A stretch of 64,000 bases of DNA from the NCBI GenBank assembly GCA_001566295.1, contig KQ964249.1, positions 2,542,001 to 2,606,000 on the forward strand, read 5' to 3'. The DNA comes from Microdochium bolleyi. Lineage: Eukaryota; Ascomycota; Sordariomycetes; Xylariales; Microdochiaceae. The notes under the pieces were generated by a model. That model was not told the DNA's origin. It saw only the letters and a list, made by a program, of their open reading frames with translations, and did not search any database. Both the position numbers and the translations under genes were made by a program. Below, piece by piece: positions 33,758 through 45,028 of the stretch (positions are counted from its first letter, which is position 1; each line of letters starts with the position of its first letter).

Positions 33758-36089
33758 ATGAACGTTCGCGACCCTTTTGGGATACACCAGAAGAGCGCAC
33801 TCTCGATACTGCGGACCACCGCGGTCAATACCGCCGCCCAGCTTGCCGAGAAAGCAGTCGACGCCGGTCTCCAGGCCATCGACAAGGGCAAGCAGGCCGT
33901 CCAAGACCTTCAAGACCTCCAGCCCACCGACATGGCCTTCTCGATACCAAAGAACGTCCCTTCCTTCGACAATCCGCAGCGCCACCTAGAAGATCGCGTA
34001 TGGGGCAACCCTGGCGCAGCATATAGGGGATCGGCTCATGGCCCTGGCGGCAATGGAATCCTAGGAAACGTGCAGGACCGAGTAGGGGGCATGTTCGACC
34101 GCAAGGGCGGATTGCCAATGTACAAGGACAAGCCGTACGGATACGGGCCGTCGGGTCGGTCAAGATCCATGTGGAAGAAGAAGCGCTTCCTGGGTCTGAT
34201 ACTTGTGGTCGGGGCTCTGCTGTACTTCTCAGGTGTGCTGGGGAACACCCATCACGACCTGCCGAACGCGCAGAGGCCATTATGGGGGTGGCTTAAGCAA
34301 GGTACAGGGGATAGCAAGCACGCAAACTGGAACTTGCGGAGAGAGCTCGTTGTAGAGGCTTTCGAGCTGAGCTGGGACTCGTACAAGCGTTATGCGTGGG
34401 GTAAGAAGCTTCTCCTGGATTGGCTCGGCGATCTTCCTAATACTGACAGCTGTGCTCCGCAGGCTATGATGAGTACAAGCCCATCTCGAAAACGGGGAGC
34501 CAAATGACGCCGAAGGGAATGGGGTGGATCATTGTGGATGCGCTCGACACGATGATGATCATGAATCTCACCTCTCGTGTCGCCGATGCCAGGGAGTGGT
34601 TGGCACACACCCTCACCTACCAGCAAGACCAGGACGTCAATACCTTCGAAACAACGATACGAATGCTTGGAGGATTGCTATCTGCGCACTATCTCGCCAC
34701 CGAGTACCCGGAACTGGCACCACAGAAGGATGATGACCCTGGTGCTGAGGGCGAAGACTTGTATCTTGACACAGCCCGAGACCTCGCGGACCGGCTGGTG
34801 AACGCATTCGAGTCCGAGTCCGGAGTTCCGTACTCCAGTATCAACATTGGCACACTGGAAGGCATCAAGTCACACGCTGATTCTGGTGCGTCCTCGACAG
34901 CCGAGGCAACCACGCTTCAGCTCGAGTTCAAGTATCTGGCGAACCTCACCGGAGAGAAATACTTCTGGGACAAGGCTGAGAAGGTCATGCAGGTGGTTGA
35001 CGACAACCAGGCGGAAGGCGGCCTGGTACCAATCTTCATCAACCCGAACACGGGAAAGTTCCAAGGTGACAACATCCGCCTCGGCAGTCGTGGAGACTCA
35101 TACTACGAGTATTTGATCAAGCAGTATCTGCAGACTAACAAGGCCGAGCCGATATACTTGGATATGTGGGAGGAGGCGCTTGCTGGCACACGCAAGCACC
35201 TTATCACTTACACCGAGCCTTCCGGCTTTACGATCATCGGAGAGCGGCCATACGGCCTCAAGGGCGAGCTGTCACCCAAAATGGACCATCTGGTCTGCTT
35301 TATGCCCGGTACTATCGCGTTGGCTGCGACAGGCGGCTTGACTGAGGCTGAGGCTAGGAAGCTACCGACGTGGTCCAAGAAGCACGACGCAGACATGAAG
35401 CTGGCCCGGGAGCTGATGCAAACATGCTGGGGCATGTACAAGTGGATGGCCACAGGTCTGGCGGCCGAGATTACCTATTTCAACATTGCCAAGGACCCTC
35501 TGCCGGAAGGAGCTCCTCATCCGACACCGTCTGACCAATTCGACGGTGCGCCTGACGCGAAGTGGCGCCAGGATTTCGATGTGCACAGGAACGACGTGCA
35601 CAACCTGCAACGGCCCGAGACGGTCGAGAGTCTGTTCTACATGTGGCGGATCACGGGCGACGTGAAATACCGGAACTGGGGGTGGGAGATGTTTACCTCG
35701 TTCATGAACCACACTGCCGTGGAAGAGGGAGGTGGCTTCACGAGCTTGGCCAACGCTAACATCGTGCCGCCGGTCACTAGGGACAACATGGAGTCCTTCT
35801 GGCTGGTACGTCTGCATTCCTGCTATATTGGTTCTGTTCTAATGAGCACCCTGGCTCATGTTCCTCTGTGATACCCAGTGCTAATCTGTTGTTATAGGCG
35901 GAGACGTTGAAGTACTTCTACTTGCTGTTCTCTCCAAGCGACCTCATACCCTTGGACAAGGTTGTAATCAACACGGAAGCACACATCCTGCCGCGTTTCG
36001 ACATGGGCAAGCTCTTCTCTACCGGCTGGCAACGGAAGATGCCTCGGACGCCCGGGAAATCAAACGCTGTGACCGAGAAGGGGTCGTGA
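33758..36089 (+). CDS. Class I alpha-1,2-mannosidase (GH47), type II membrane protein
   Basis: Exons 33758-34400, 34463-35805 and 35898-36089 encode 725 aa. A Lys/Arg-flanked membrane anchor (FLGLILVVGALLYFSGVLG) lies at residues about 144-162, giving a type II protein of ER or Golgi. The luminal catalytic domain follows: SWDSYKRYAWGYDEYKP, IIVDALDTMMIM, FETTIRMLGGLLSAHYL, LGSRGDSYYEYLIKQYL, RPETVESLFYMWRITGD and the calcium-binding Thr in INTEAHILPR. The conserved disulfide cysteines are seen in HLVCFMPGT and MQTCWGMYK. The enzyme trims alpha-1,2-mannose from N-glycans. The cytosolic N-terminal region is unusually long; an in-frame Met at 33932 (residue 59) is a possible shorter start. ER versus Golgi subtype (Man9 trimming against Man8 to Man5) is not decided by sequence reading alone. 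Confidence 0.93.
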
Positions 36090-37564
36090 GACACCAGGAT
36101 CGCATGGGAAGACAGACGAAGTTGAGCCGAACTGGGCTTGCTGCATGTGAGATGACCAAGGCCTCTCGAGCCTGTACATAACAACGACTAGAGGTGCTCC
36201 TCGCTACTGTGTACCATATACATGATGTAAAACACGCACACTAGGAGGCACGAGCAGCCACGCATCTGAGGAGACATGGCCAACGAGCTCCACCCGTGGC
36301 GAAGTTGGGGTATGTGTTGCGATAAGACATGTCGACATCGACCCTTGTCAGCCTTGGCCCCTGCTGTGGGCCAGTGAAGCTCCCAGGATTAAGACACGCC
36401 CATGTGCCCTGACCTACCAGACTAGACTAGACTAATGAGGCAGACCGTTGCTGGCTGACGCCGCAGAGGAGCTAAGAAGCGGTGCCATGAGGCGATTAAG
36501 CGAGAGCTGTGACAGCGTGACAATACGTACGGAGTACTGTATGTAACAAAGCCCTTGCCGCCTGCATCCAACCTACCTTGGAAGACTCGAGCGACCTCGC
36601 TGCTGCAGAAGCCGACAGGCCTCATCCTTGCTGGCGACGGAGTGGCCAAGCCTGCCGGCACCAACGCTGATACTCGGCAGGCAGGCAGGCAGGCAGGCCG
36701 CTCATTTCGCTCGACTCTCGACTGTCTTTGGCCTGCTGGGTGCCCCCCACACTGGGTCAGCCCATTTGCATCAGCCCAGCCCTGCCTGGGGAAATCAGGA
36801 TGCACCATCGGAAAGCGGGTGCCCACCGTTGCTGCCACGCTACATCCGTTCCGCACACCGACGGGAGAAGAGATAAGCCGCCATGGCCGGCACTGCGCTG
36901 TACTGCGCTGTACTGCACCCTCCAACCTCATCATCACTATCCTCCAGGACTCTCTGTTGCCACCGGCCGCATCATACGCGTTCCTGGTCCCTGCCAGCTG
37001 CGACGAGCCACAAGATCCAGCAGCTGCGTCGGACCGAGTCGGGCTCCAGCTCCTGCGCTAGTGGTCTTCTCCGCAATCTAGGCCCTGGGGTTGACTGTAG
37101 ATGCGGGCGCTTGAGCGGTTGCTCATCCGTCCACCCACCCCGAGGGTCCACACTCACACGACCACTTTCGACTTCACGACTCTACCACCCGCGCATGCGC
37201 CGCCGCCTCCCTGCTTCTTAGCACTCGATACCCTCCCTGCAGCCCAGAGAATCACACACGGACCCGACCGGCGTCGCAAGAACGGCATATTCCACGGGCT
37301 GCGCTTCTGATCAGCCTGGACCAGAGCCCCGAAAACCAGCCATCGCAACTTCCGCTGCTCACGATCAGGCACGACACCAACGCGCTACACCAGAGACGCC
37401 TACTCGAACGACACACTCGGCATACTGCCCGCCACTCAAGAAGCACCCATTGCGATCTGCACTCCGGCATTCGGAGCCCCAACTGCAGCCAAGGCCGGTC
37501 ACATCGCGTCCGCCATCGACTGGCTCACCACCACAGTGCCCCGCCCTAGCGGCGGCTGACGACC
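36090..37564. other. Intergenic region and probable long leader of the permease gene
   Basis: About 1.5 kb. Contains short tandem repeats at 36417-36434 (actag) and 36676-36698 (ggca), a TACGGAGTAC motif at 36528-36537, and C-rich leader-like sequence before the permease start. No gene was recognised. Confidence 0.55.
36676..36698. repeat. GGCA tetranucleotide repeat
   Basis: Between five and six perfect GGCA units. Confidence 0.85.
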
Positions 37565-39658
37565 ATGCCGGCTCGCCACAACCGCGACGACATTGAAATG
37601 AACATCTTCCCACCGATCAAGGAAGATACCATGGATGCAGGATACGCTGCCGGCGGCGGTGCTGGGCGCAGCAGCATGAGCGGGAACGGCAGCAGCTGGG
37701 GGGGCTATATGCGCCGCGAGCCTAGCTACGAGGACGACGAGCACTCGCCACGCTTCTATGCCCGTTGGGCAGACGGCTTCCGCCGCGCCGATGCGCAACG
37801 ATCACCGTCAAAGGCCACCTTTTCCGATGACTTGTCTCTAGCTGAGCAGCGGTCTAACACGCTGCGGCCGATGATCAGCCGGGGCTCAGAAGCCGATTAT
37901 TACGACGTCCGGACGGCCAACATGCACACGGCACATTCCTTCCTTGCGAGGAAGTTGAAGGGCCGCCATCTGCAGATGATTGCCATCGGCGGGTCGATAG
38001 GAACGGGGTTGTTCGTCGCCTCCGGCCGCGCGCTCGAGGTCGGTGGCCCGGCCTCCGTCCTGATTGCGTATAGCTTCATCGGATGCATGCTGTACTGTAC
38101 TGTTCAAGCTCTTGGCGAGCTTGCCGTGGCGTTCCCCGTGGCCGGCTCATTCTCGTCGTATTCGACGCGGTTCCTGCACCCCTCGTGGGGTTTTGCCATG
38201 GGGTGGAAGTGAGTTAACGCGGTTCCGATCTCCTGCCTAGTGTGACAGCACTAACAATGTCGTCTTGCTCGCTACTTACAGTTATGCATTACAATGGATG
38301 ATCGTGCTGCCGCTCGAGATCATAGCAGCCTCCATCACCATACGATACTGGGACCCCAGTATCCCGAGGGCGATATTCGTCTTCATCTTCCTGGTGTTCA
38401 TCTTTATTATCAATCTCTTTGGCGTCAAGGGCTATGGCGAGGCCGAGTTCGCCTTTGCCATTGTCAAGGTGACAGCTGTCATCGGCTTCATGTGAGTTAC
38501 TGCTTGAGCCACCCCTCGTGGAGATAGCCATGTTCCTGGTAGCTTGTCGTAAGGTCCCCGCTAACGCAACAGCAATGCAGACTACTTGGCATCGTTCTCA
38601 ATATCGGCGGCACCCCGAACTCCGGGTACATTGGCGGCACTTACTGGCACACTCCAGGCGCCTTCCACAATGGGTTCAAGGGCCTGTGCAGCGTCTTCGT
38701 GGACGCGGCCTTCGCGTTCGCGGGCACGGAGCTTGTCGGCCTCGCGGCTGCCGAGACGGAGAACCCGCGCAAGTCGCTTCCCACCGCCATCAAGCAGGTC
38801 TTCTGGCGCATCACGCTCTTCTACGTCGTCGCGCTGACCCTCGTGGGCCTGCTCGTCCCATACAATGACACGCGGCTGCTCGCTGCGACCCAGAAAGGCA
38901 ACAGCCAGTCCGGCACGGCCGCAGCGTCCCCGTTCGTCATCGCCATCGACAACGCCGGAATCGAGGTGCTCCCCAGCGTCATGAACGGCGTGATCCTCAT
39001 CGCGGTGCTGTCCGTCGGCAACTCTGCCGTCTTTGGCTCCTCGCGCACCCTGGCGGCGCTCGCCGACCAGGGCCAGGCGCCCTCATGGCTCTCATACATC
39101 GACCGCCAGGGCCGCCCGCTGTACGCGATCCTGCTCGCCTCGTCCGTGGGCCTGCTGGCCTTCATCGCCGACACGAGCCAGCAGGCCATCGTGCTCGACT
39201 GGCTGCTCGCGATCTCGGGCCTCTCGTCGATATTCACGTGGGGCTCCATCTGCCTCGCGCACATTCGCTTCCGGCGGGCGTGGCACGCGCAGGGCCACTC
39301 GCTGCGCGAGCTCGCCTTCACGTCCCAGTGCGGCGTCGCGGGCAGCTACCTGGGCCTCGCGTTCAACGTGCTCGTCCTCGCCGCGCAATTCTGGGTCGGC
39401 GCGTGGCCCGTCGGCTACCAGGACCGCACCCCGCTCGCGCTCGCGCAGAACTTCTTCCTGCAGTTCATGGCCGTCCCCATCGTCATCATCTTCTTCGTCG
39501 TGCACCGCTTCTGGGCCAAGACCAAGGTCATCCGGATGAGGGACACCGACGTCGACACGGGCCGCCGCGACTTCAACCTGCCGATCCTGCTCGCGCAGGA
39601 GGCCGAGGAGAGGCAAGGCTGGCCGCGGTGGAAGAAGGTGTACAAGTTCCTCTGCTGA
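37565..39658 (+). CDS. Amino acid permease (YAT/APC family)
   Basis: Exons 37565-38208, 38282-38491 and 38581-39658 encode 643 aa. A cytosolic N-terminus of about 125 residues, with Gly/Ser-rich and charged segments, precedes the first helix. Family hallmarks follow: GRHLQMIAIGGSIGTGLFVA, VQALGELAVAFPVAGSFSSY, GWNYALQWMIVLPLEI, FAFAGTELVGLAAAETENPR, SVGNSAVFGSSRTLAALADQ and AISGLSSIFTWGSICLAHIR. About twelve membrane segments are visible. It imports amino acids with protons across the plasma membrane, but whether it is general (Gap1/INDA1-like) or specific cannot be told here. Introns use GTGAGT donors, and the second has a GCTAAC branch. Exon 3 is very GC-rich at third positions. The first Met with a good context was used. 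Confidence 0.92.
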
Positions 39659-40438
39659 GGCTCTGCTCGAGGTGGGCGGGGGAGCTGCGAGCTTGCTTTT
39701 TTTTTTTTTTTTTGTCTGTCGGGCTGGATGGGCACTGGGCAGATAGATGCTTTCTTTTTACTGGTGTTGATTAGTGGTGTCATGTCAAAGCAAGCGTGTG
39801 AACATTTTTGGGTTTGGAAGCGAGGGAGCTGCTGGTTGTTTTCAAGAGTTCGGATATCATTTGGGTTGTTTGCTTGCTTGTTTGCTCTGTCGCCATGGCA
39901 GCCCTGCATGCCGTGCAGTCCTCAGTGTCAACTCGGAGCGTCGCCATCTGATGCATGCGGGTGCATCTTAGCCAGACAGACTATGAGACCAGCCATAGAG
40001 CGAAGCGCGCTACATTGTTGCGCATGCAGATATATGTATTGCTCAGATTTGTATCTATTGGAAAACGGACGACGATAAGCAGTAAGAAAAGTCTACAGTA
40101 GGCACTACATGAGAAACCAGGGAGCCTTCCAAGCGCTCGAGGGGCTCGTGACAGGCCTTCATGGCCAGGTACAGCTGGTACAGTTCAGCCAGCCCAAAAT
40201 TGTGCGCCGCGCACTCCTGTTGTCGGGGCCTGTCTCTTTCGCGCGGTTTTGCATCGCTCCTCGCATCTATCAAGTCCATCTTGGACTAGGCTCGTGTCGT
40301 CACTCATGCATGGGCTGTCGTGTGTTGCGTGAAAGCGTCCTCGCGCCGAACGAGGATCGCATGATGAAAGGCGCACCCTAAATGCACGGGATAACCAGCC
40401 CGCAGGTGTGCCTATCGGAAGCCGCCACCGGGAGTCTC
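39659..40438. other. Convergent 3' region between permease and NTF2-like gene
   Basis: About 780 nt of T/G-rich tail-to-tail spacer. No gene was recognised. Confidence 0.6.
39697..39713. repeat. Poly-T tract in the permease 3' region
   Basis: 17 consecutive T residues just downstream of the permease stop codon. Confidence 0.9.
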
Positions 40439-42177
40439 CTAAAAGTCCCAGTCGAAAGTCCTGTCAGTCGATACATAGCGCTGCTTTTTTCCGGGCGCCG
40501 TCTTCTCCTCGGGCTGGTCGTTAGCGCCATACAACCAGTCACGGTTGGAGCCCTTGCCACCGCCCATGCCATCACCCCCGATCGCGATTCCTCGGGCATC
40601 TGGCTTTGCTTTTGCGACGGCCTTCTTGGCTCCTCCCATGCCGTCGCCGGCAATTGAGATGCCCTTGTTCTCTTTCTGTACTGGCGACTCGTCATAGGTT
40701 GACCAGTTGGCATCCATCATGTTGACAGCCTTCTGGCGGTCATCGCTGATAGTCGGCTGCTTGGTGGACTGGTGCGCAGGCGAGTTGTCGTTCATGTCGA
40801 AGTGAGGAGCAAAATCCCGACCTCGGTCTTTCAAGTTGGTGATGGCGCCAAGAGCCTGCTTCTCGGGCTCGGGGACAGGTTGCTTCCCTTCTTCGTCGTA
40901 CAAGTTGTTCTTGTAGAGTCCCAGCTTGTTGTTGTGGATACCACCCCGAGGGCCGTTGTTGCGAGGTTCGGCGCTGTTGGGGCCATCGTCGACAAATTCG
41001 AAGTGAGTTTCCGCGTCCTTGCGAGGCTTGTTCGCCGCAGGCGGACGGACAGGACTCTCGTGGTCACCAGCCTCGAGACCCCAGTGTCTGACCTCCTGAG
41101 CTCGCATGGCCTTGGGCTTGGGCTTGGCAGGGGTCACAAAGTCCTCAAAGTCCCATTGGTTGGCGTGTTTGGTCGTCTTAGGCCCCGGGTTGGCAATGTT
41201 CTCAACAACATCTGTCGGGTCCGACCCGTCACCGAACTCAAAGTGGTTGTACTTGTCGGGATGGGGGCGGTAGAAGCGGTTCGGCGAGCTCTCGTTGGAC
41301 TCGGCCTCGTCATGTTGTTCGGTCTCGTCAAACAGCCTTTGAGCTTGGAAGTTCTTGCCGGCGCCGGCCTTGGGCGCAATCGCCTTGTCAGGGCGCTCAC
41401 GGCCAGCGCTGGGGGAGCCCGGCTCATCATTGAGGATTTCACTGAAATCGCGCTGCCGAGGCCGAGCACCCCCAGCCTTGGGCGAGATGACGGACTCTAT
41501 GCTTTGATCGTCTTCTGGCTTGTGGGCAAAGATCTCGTGTGGGTCGCGGGCAGGCCGGTTTCCAGCTGTGCGCGACCGTACAGGCAGGTCTCTAGGCTCT
41601 CCCGAAGACGGCAACTGCTGGGACCATGTAGAAATCAATCGGATCTGCTCGGTGCTATCGTGGATGGGCCAGTTCCGGCCACTCTTGCCAATGACGTCGC
41701 ATTGCTTCAGTAGGCCTCCCTGGTCCCAGGACTGGCGGATCTGAAGGATCTTGCCCTGTTCGTCAAAGGTGACAATGTGTGTCTGGTGAGGCTCCTAGTC
41801 AGTCTTGTTGCGCCTTTCAGAAGTGCTCACTGTTAACCTGGCGACGACGGGAGCTGCTTTCCACTCACAATAGGCAGGTGCACGGTGCGGTCGGAAAGGA
41901 AGTTGTCGTCAAGACCGGGAAGGTATGCACCTCCAGCTGTCAGGAACTTGATGGTGGTGTCGGCCTCGATGACGACGGCATTATGGCCCTCGACGACAGT
42001 CAACGGCTCTTGCTTGTCTGTCTGGAGCTTCTTGGATGTGAGCTTGAAGTGGTCGATGATCTTGTCGACACCCTTGAAGACGGTGCCAGTGGTAACGTAG
42101 ACAAGACTGGCATCGGAGGCAAGCAGGGAAGGGTTCGGCGCAGCAAGGAACTGCTTGTACGCGTCGGCCAGCGCCAT
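40439..42177 (-). CDS. NTF2-like domain protein with motif-rich disordered tail
   Basis: Exons 42177-41869 and 41782-40439 encode 550 aa; the 86 nt intron has a GTGAGT donor and joins LPI to THIVTFDEQGKILQIRQSWD. Residues 1-155 look like an NTF2-like fold (MALADAYKQFLAAPNPSLL, DKIIDHFKLTSKKL, GLDDNFLSDRTVHLP, DQGGLLKQCDVIG). The remainder is charged and predicted disordered, with recurring short motifs: HFEFGDGSD, WDFEDFVTP, HFEFVDDGP, APHFDMNDNSP and a terminal FDWDF, plus two copies of a GDGMGG box (GISIAGDGMGGAKK, GIAIGGDGMGGGKG). I recall homologues throughout Pezizomycotina but no assigned function. A nucleic-acid or ribosome-associated role is conceivable but unproven. It has no membrane segment or signal peptide. 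Confidence 0.82.
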
Positions 42178-44581
42178 GGCGAAGAGACGGGGGCGTTGAG
42201 CGGGCGAAAGCTGCGGATGCGGAAAGCGCCTGGATGTTGTAATTCTCGGTGGGCTGGTCGCTTGGTGGCGGTTGCTGGTGGCGACTAGAGAGGGCACACA
42301 AGAGAGACAGGCAGTCGAGCTGTATGTATGTGTGTATGGAAAGTGACGTGAAGGTGAAGGAGTGTGACGATGAAAGCTAAAGGAAGCTCACGGCAGCCTC
42401 GGGTAGGCGAAGTGGTTGAGAAAGTGAAACATCTAAACAATAACAAAGGACTTGGACCCTGGTGCTTCTCACCAGGGGGAAGAGTGGAGGGGTGCCTAGC
42501 TCGAGGCTCGAAGGGAGGAAGGTGGTGCGCCAGGCAGATGGGGGGGCGAGAGCGGACAACCTTGGAACCGTGATTCCTCCAGCCTCGGAGGAACATTCCA
42601 TCGGTCACAGCCTGGGGGTTGGCATCAAATCCTCTCGATCTTCAACTTTGCACATGCTTTACCCTTTCACACTCGATGCCACTCGAAAGTGCCAACAACT
42701 CACAACCACATGCACAGAATCCACGTGCAACCAAGTGCCAATCGCAAGGACTCCGGACACCCGCGCGATATCCACTCTGGGGTGCGCATGAGCCAGGAGC
42801 AGCATGCATCATGCATGAAATTGGGACGCCCCAGCGCCCGAGGCCTGGCCACAAATAACAAGCAAGAGGTCTGGACAGGACGCGACGGACAGCTTTCCTC
42901 GTCGCGACATGCAGGACCTGCAGCAGCCCGCCGACACCGAGTCAAGAACAGCCGTGCATGCTGCAGCTAATGCAGCGCCAGCGGTTTAGCCTCGTGGGGC
43001 ATTCCTTGCTGACAGCGCTGGTTCAACAGACGAGGAGGTGGCCCGGACAGCTTGGCGACCTGGAGTCCACCTGGAGTCCACCGTGGCCAGACTGGGACGT
43101 AGTCGACGCAGGTACGGACCCGTTGTTCGAAGACTCCGGGCATCGTGCTAGAACAATGGCTGACAGAGACAGGCCACAGGGGTGAGCAGAGCAGCATCAG
43201 ACCAGAATGACCTCGAATTCACCATCGATACGTACCAAGCCAGCCCGCAAGCAGACTCCCTCGAGCACGTGCCGCTTGCCAGTATTCTGGGGTGTGTTGC
43301 CGCCGCAACCCTTGGATCACATATGGTAGGCATACGCTGTTTGCTTCCGTCCCAAATGGCTTGCATGCGAGTATCTTCCATGCAGGTAATAGTCTGCTAC
43401 TTATATGCAGATTTGGAGTCGAAGCAGCCCTGGAGGCCGGAACGGAGAGCCGGGGCCTTCGGAGCCTGCCTGGTCCGTTGGCTGTCTGAGATAGACGACC
43501 ATCTGCCAGACTCAAGCGTACTACCCTTTCTCTTTCTGGAACTCCGGCCCAACCCATGGTGTTTCCTGGCCAGATCGGGTTCCGGCCTTTGTTTGCCCTG
43601 GAGGCATGACGCGGACGAAACTGCCAAGAGCCGCCAGTTCGGTCCATCACGTCCGAACTGAAAGAGGACTGTATCCCATCTGGCAGCTCGACGCGTCAGG
43701 CCTGCCCTTGGCATGACAAGTCAAGCTTAAATGCCAGTTTCAACTTTGAGCAAGAGCCGCCCCTCGAAAGGCGAGGACGGCTGGCGCCATGGATCACGCT
43801 ATTGGCTGCAGGTTGAAACAGGCGGCCTGTTGTGGCCTAGTCTGTTTCGATGACCGCCCGCACACGCGGCGTTTCAGGTTCTGCTCTTCCAGGCTGAGAG
43901 TTGACAGCTCTCAATTCTGGGTGCTGTAATCAGACGACCGCCCAAAACGGAACATGGATCGGGTCTTGTGTTGATTATCGTGGCCAGGGCTGGCAGTCAG
44001 AGCCTCCACGAATTGGGATGATTGTTTGAGGCACTCGTCATCACCCTTCCGGCTGCTGGAGCCGCACCTCCGTAATTGCACCCCGTCCACTGTGTGCTTG
44101 TCGTCTGACAATCTGTGACGACCGCGCACCAACAGCCGTCACCGCCCGTCCCACCCACTGGAGGAGTACGAGTGCTGTACAGTAGTGTGTTTCTAAAGCG
44201 GGCGTTAGTCGCAACGCCACATCATCTGAGCGTTCCCATGGCTCGGGCATCTCAAGGTACATATATCGACAGGTCCGCCTGTCGATCTCCTGGCTCATGC
44301 TGGTCCTTATTACTGCTTCCTCTAAGCATCATTGACTTCATCTCCTCCTCTTCTCTTCCAACGTTTCCTTGCTGAGCAAGAAGGCGCAGTGCGCAGTTCA
44401 GCCTTGTCTTTGACAGACCTTTAACACTTCAATTCTTCAAGATTCTTTTCGACTGCAGAGTTGAACGCACTCTGTTCAAGCTGGTCTCCAGCTTGCAACC
44501 TCTGTCTCCCGGCACCATCTCGACTCACCAGCCGTCGCCACCTAATTCTCTCTCTCATAAATTAGCACCAACGAAGCCACC
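42178..44581. other. 2.4 kb intergenic region
   Basis: Upstream of two divergent genes. Several short frames occur on both strands, none with domain support or convincing splice partners. A duplicated tggagtccacc unit sits at about 43061-43082. Confidence 0.5.
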
Positions 44582-45028
44582 ATGTATATTCCCCCTCAAC
44601 TCGGCCTGGCTCTCCAGCTCGAGAGGCCTCAAGTCCACTCCCGCAAGCACCACCACGTGTACAATGGCTCCGGCCGGCTGCCGGTCGACACCTGGGTCCG
44701 CTCCCCGACCGTCTACGCCTACGACGACGACGACCTGATGGAATCACACCACTGCAACAGCGATCACAATCTCGTCTACGAGGTCGTCCTCTACTTTGGC
44801 AACAACCGCGCCTGCACAATTTACCGCACCCGCGCCGATTTCGAGCGCCTGCGCCGCAGCATAGCACCCTGGAAGACGGGTCCTCCGGTGCGCATTCCGC
44901 GAGATCACAGCGACGCCGTAGTGCTGCACTTCTTCTTGAGGCAGGCGTTGCAGCACCGGCCAAAGGACTGCGCGCTCGAGTACTTCCTTAGGCGGCGGAT
45001 GGATGATTGTGGTGGGCTGCAGTGTTGA
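44582..45028 (+). CDS. Short PX-like protein (tentative)
   Basis: A single exon of 148 aa with coding-like codon use and a CACC context before the ATG. The sequence NLVYEVVLYFGNNRACTIY, RTRADFERLRRSI, PPVRIPRD and VVLHFFLRQALQHRPKDCAL follows the order of a PX (phox homology) domain: strands, a basic RxxxDFxxLR element, a Pro-containing loop, then helices. PX domains bind phosphoinositides, often PI3P made by the Vps34/Vps15 complex. The N-terminal 50 residues, with a run of four Asp, are not part of the fold. No second domain is present, so it would be a nearly minimal PX protein. Remote similarity only; an orphan protein is the alternative. Confidence 0.5.
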   Translation: MYIPPQLGLALQLERPQVHSRKHHHVYNGSGRLPVDTWVRSPTVYAYDDDDLMESHHCNSDHNLVYEVVLYFGNNRACTIYRTRADFERLRRSIAPWKTGPPVRIPRDHSDAVVLHFFLRQALQHRPKDCALEYFLRRRMDDCGGLQC

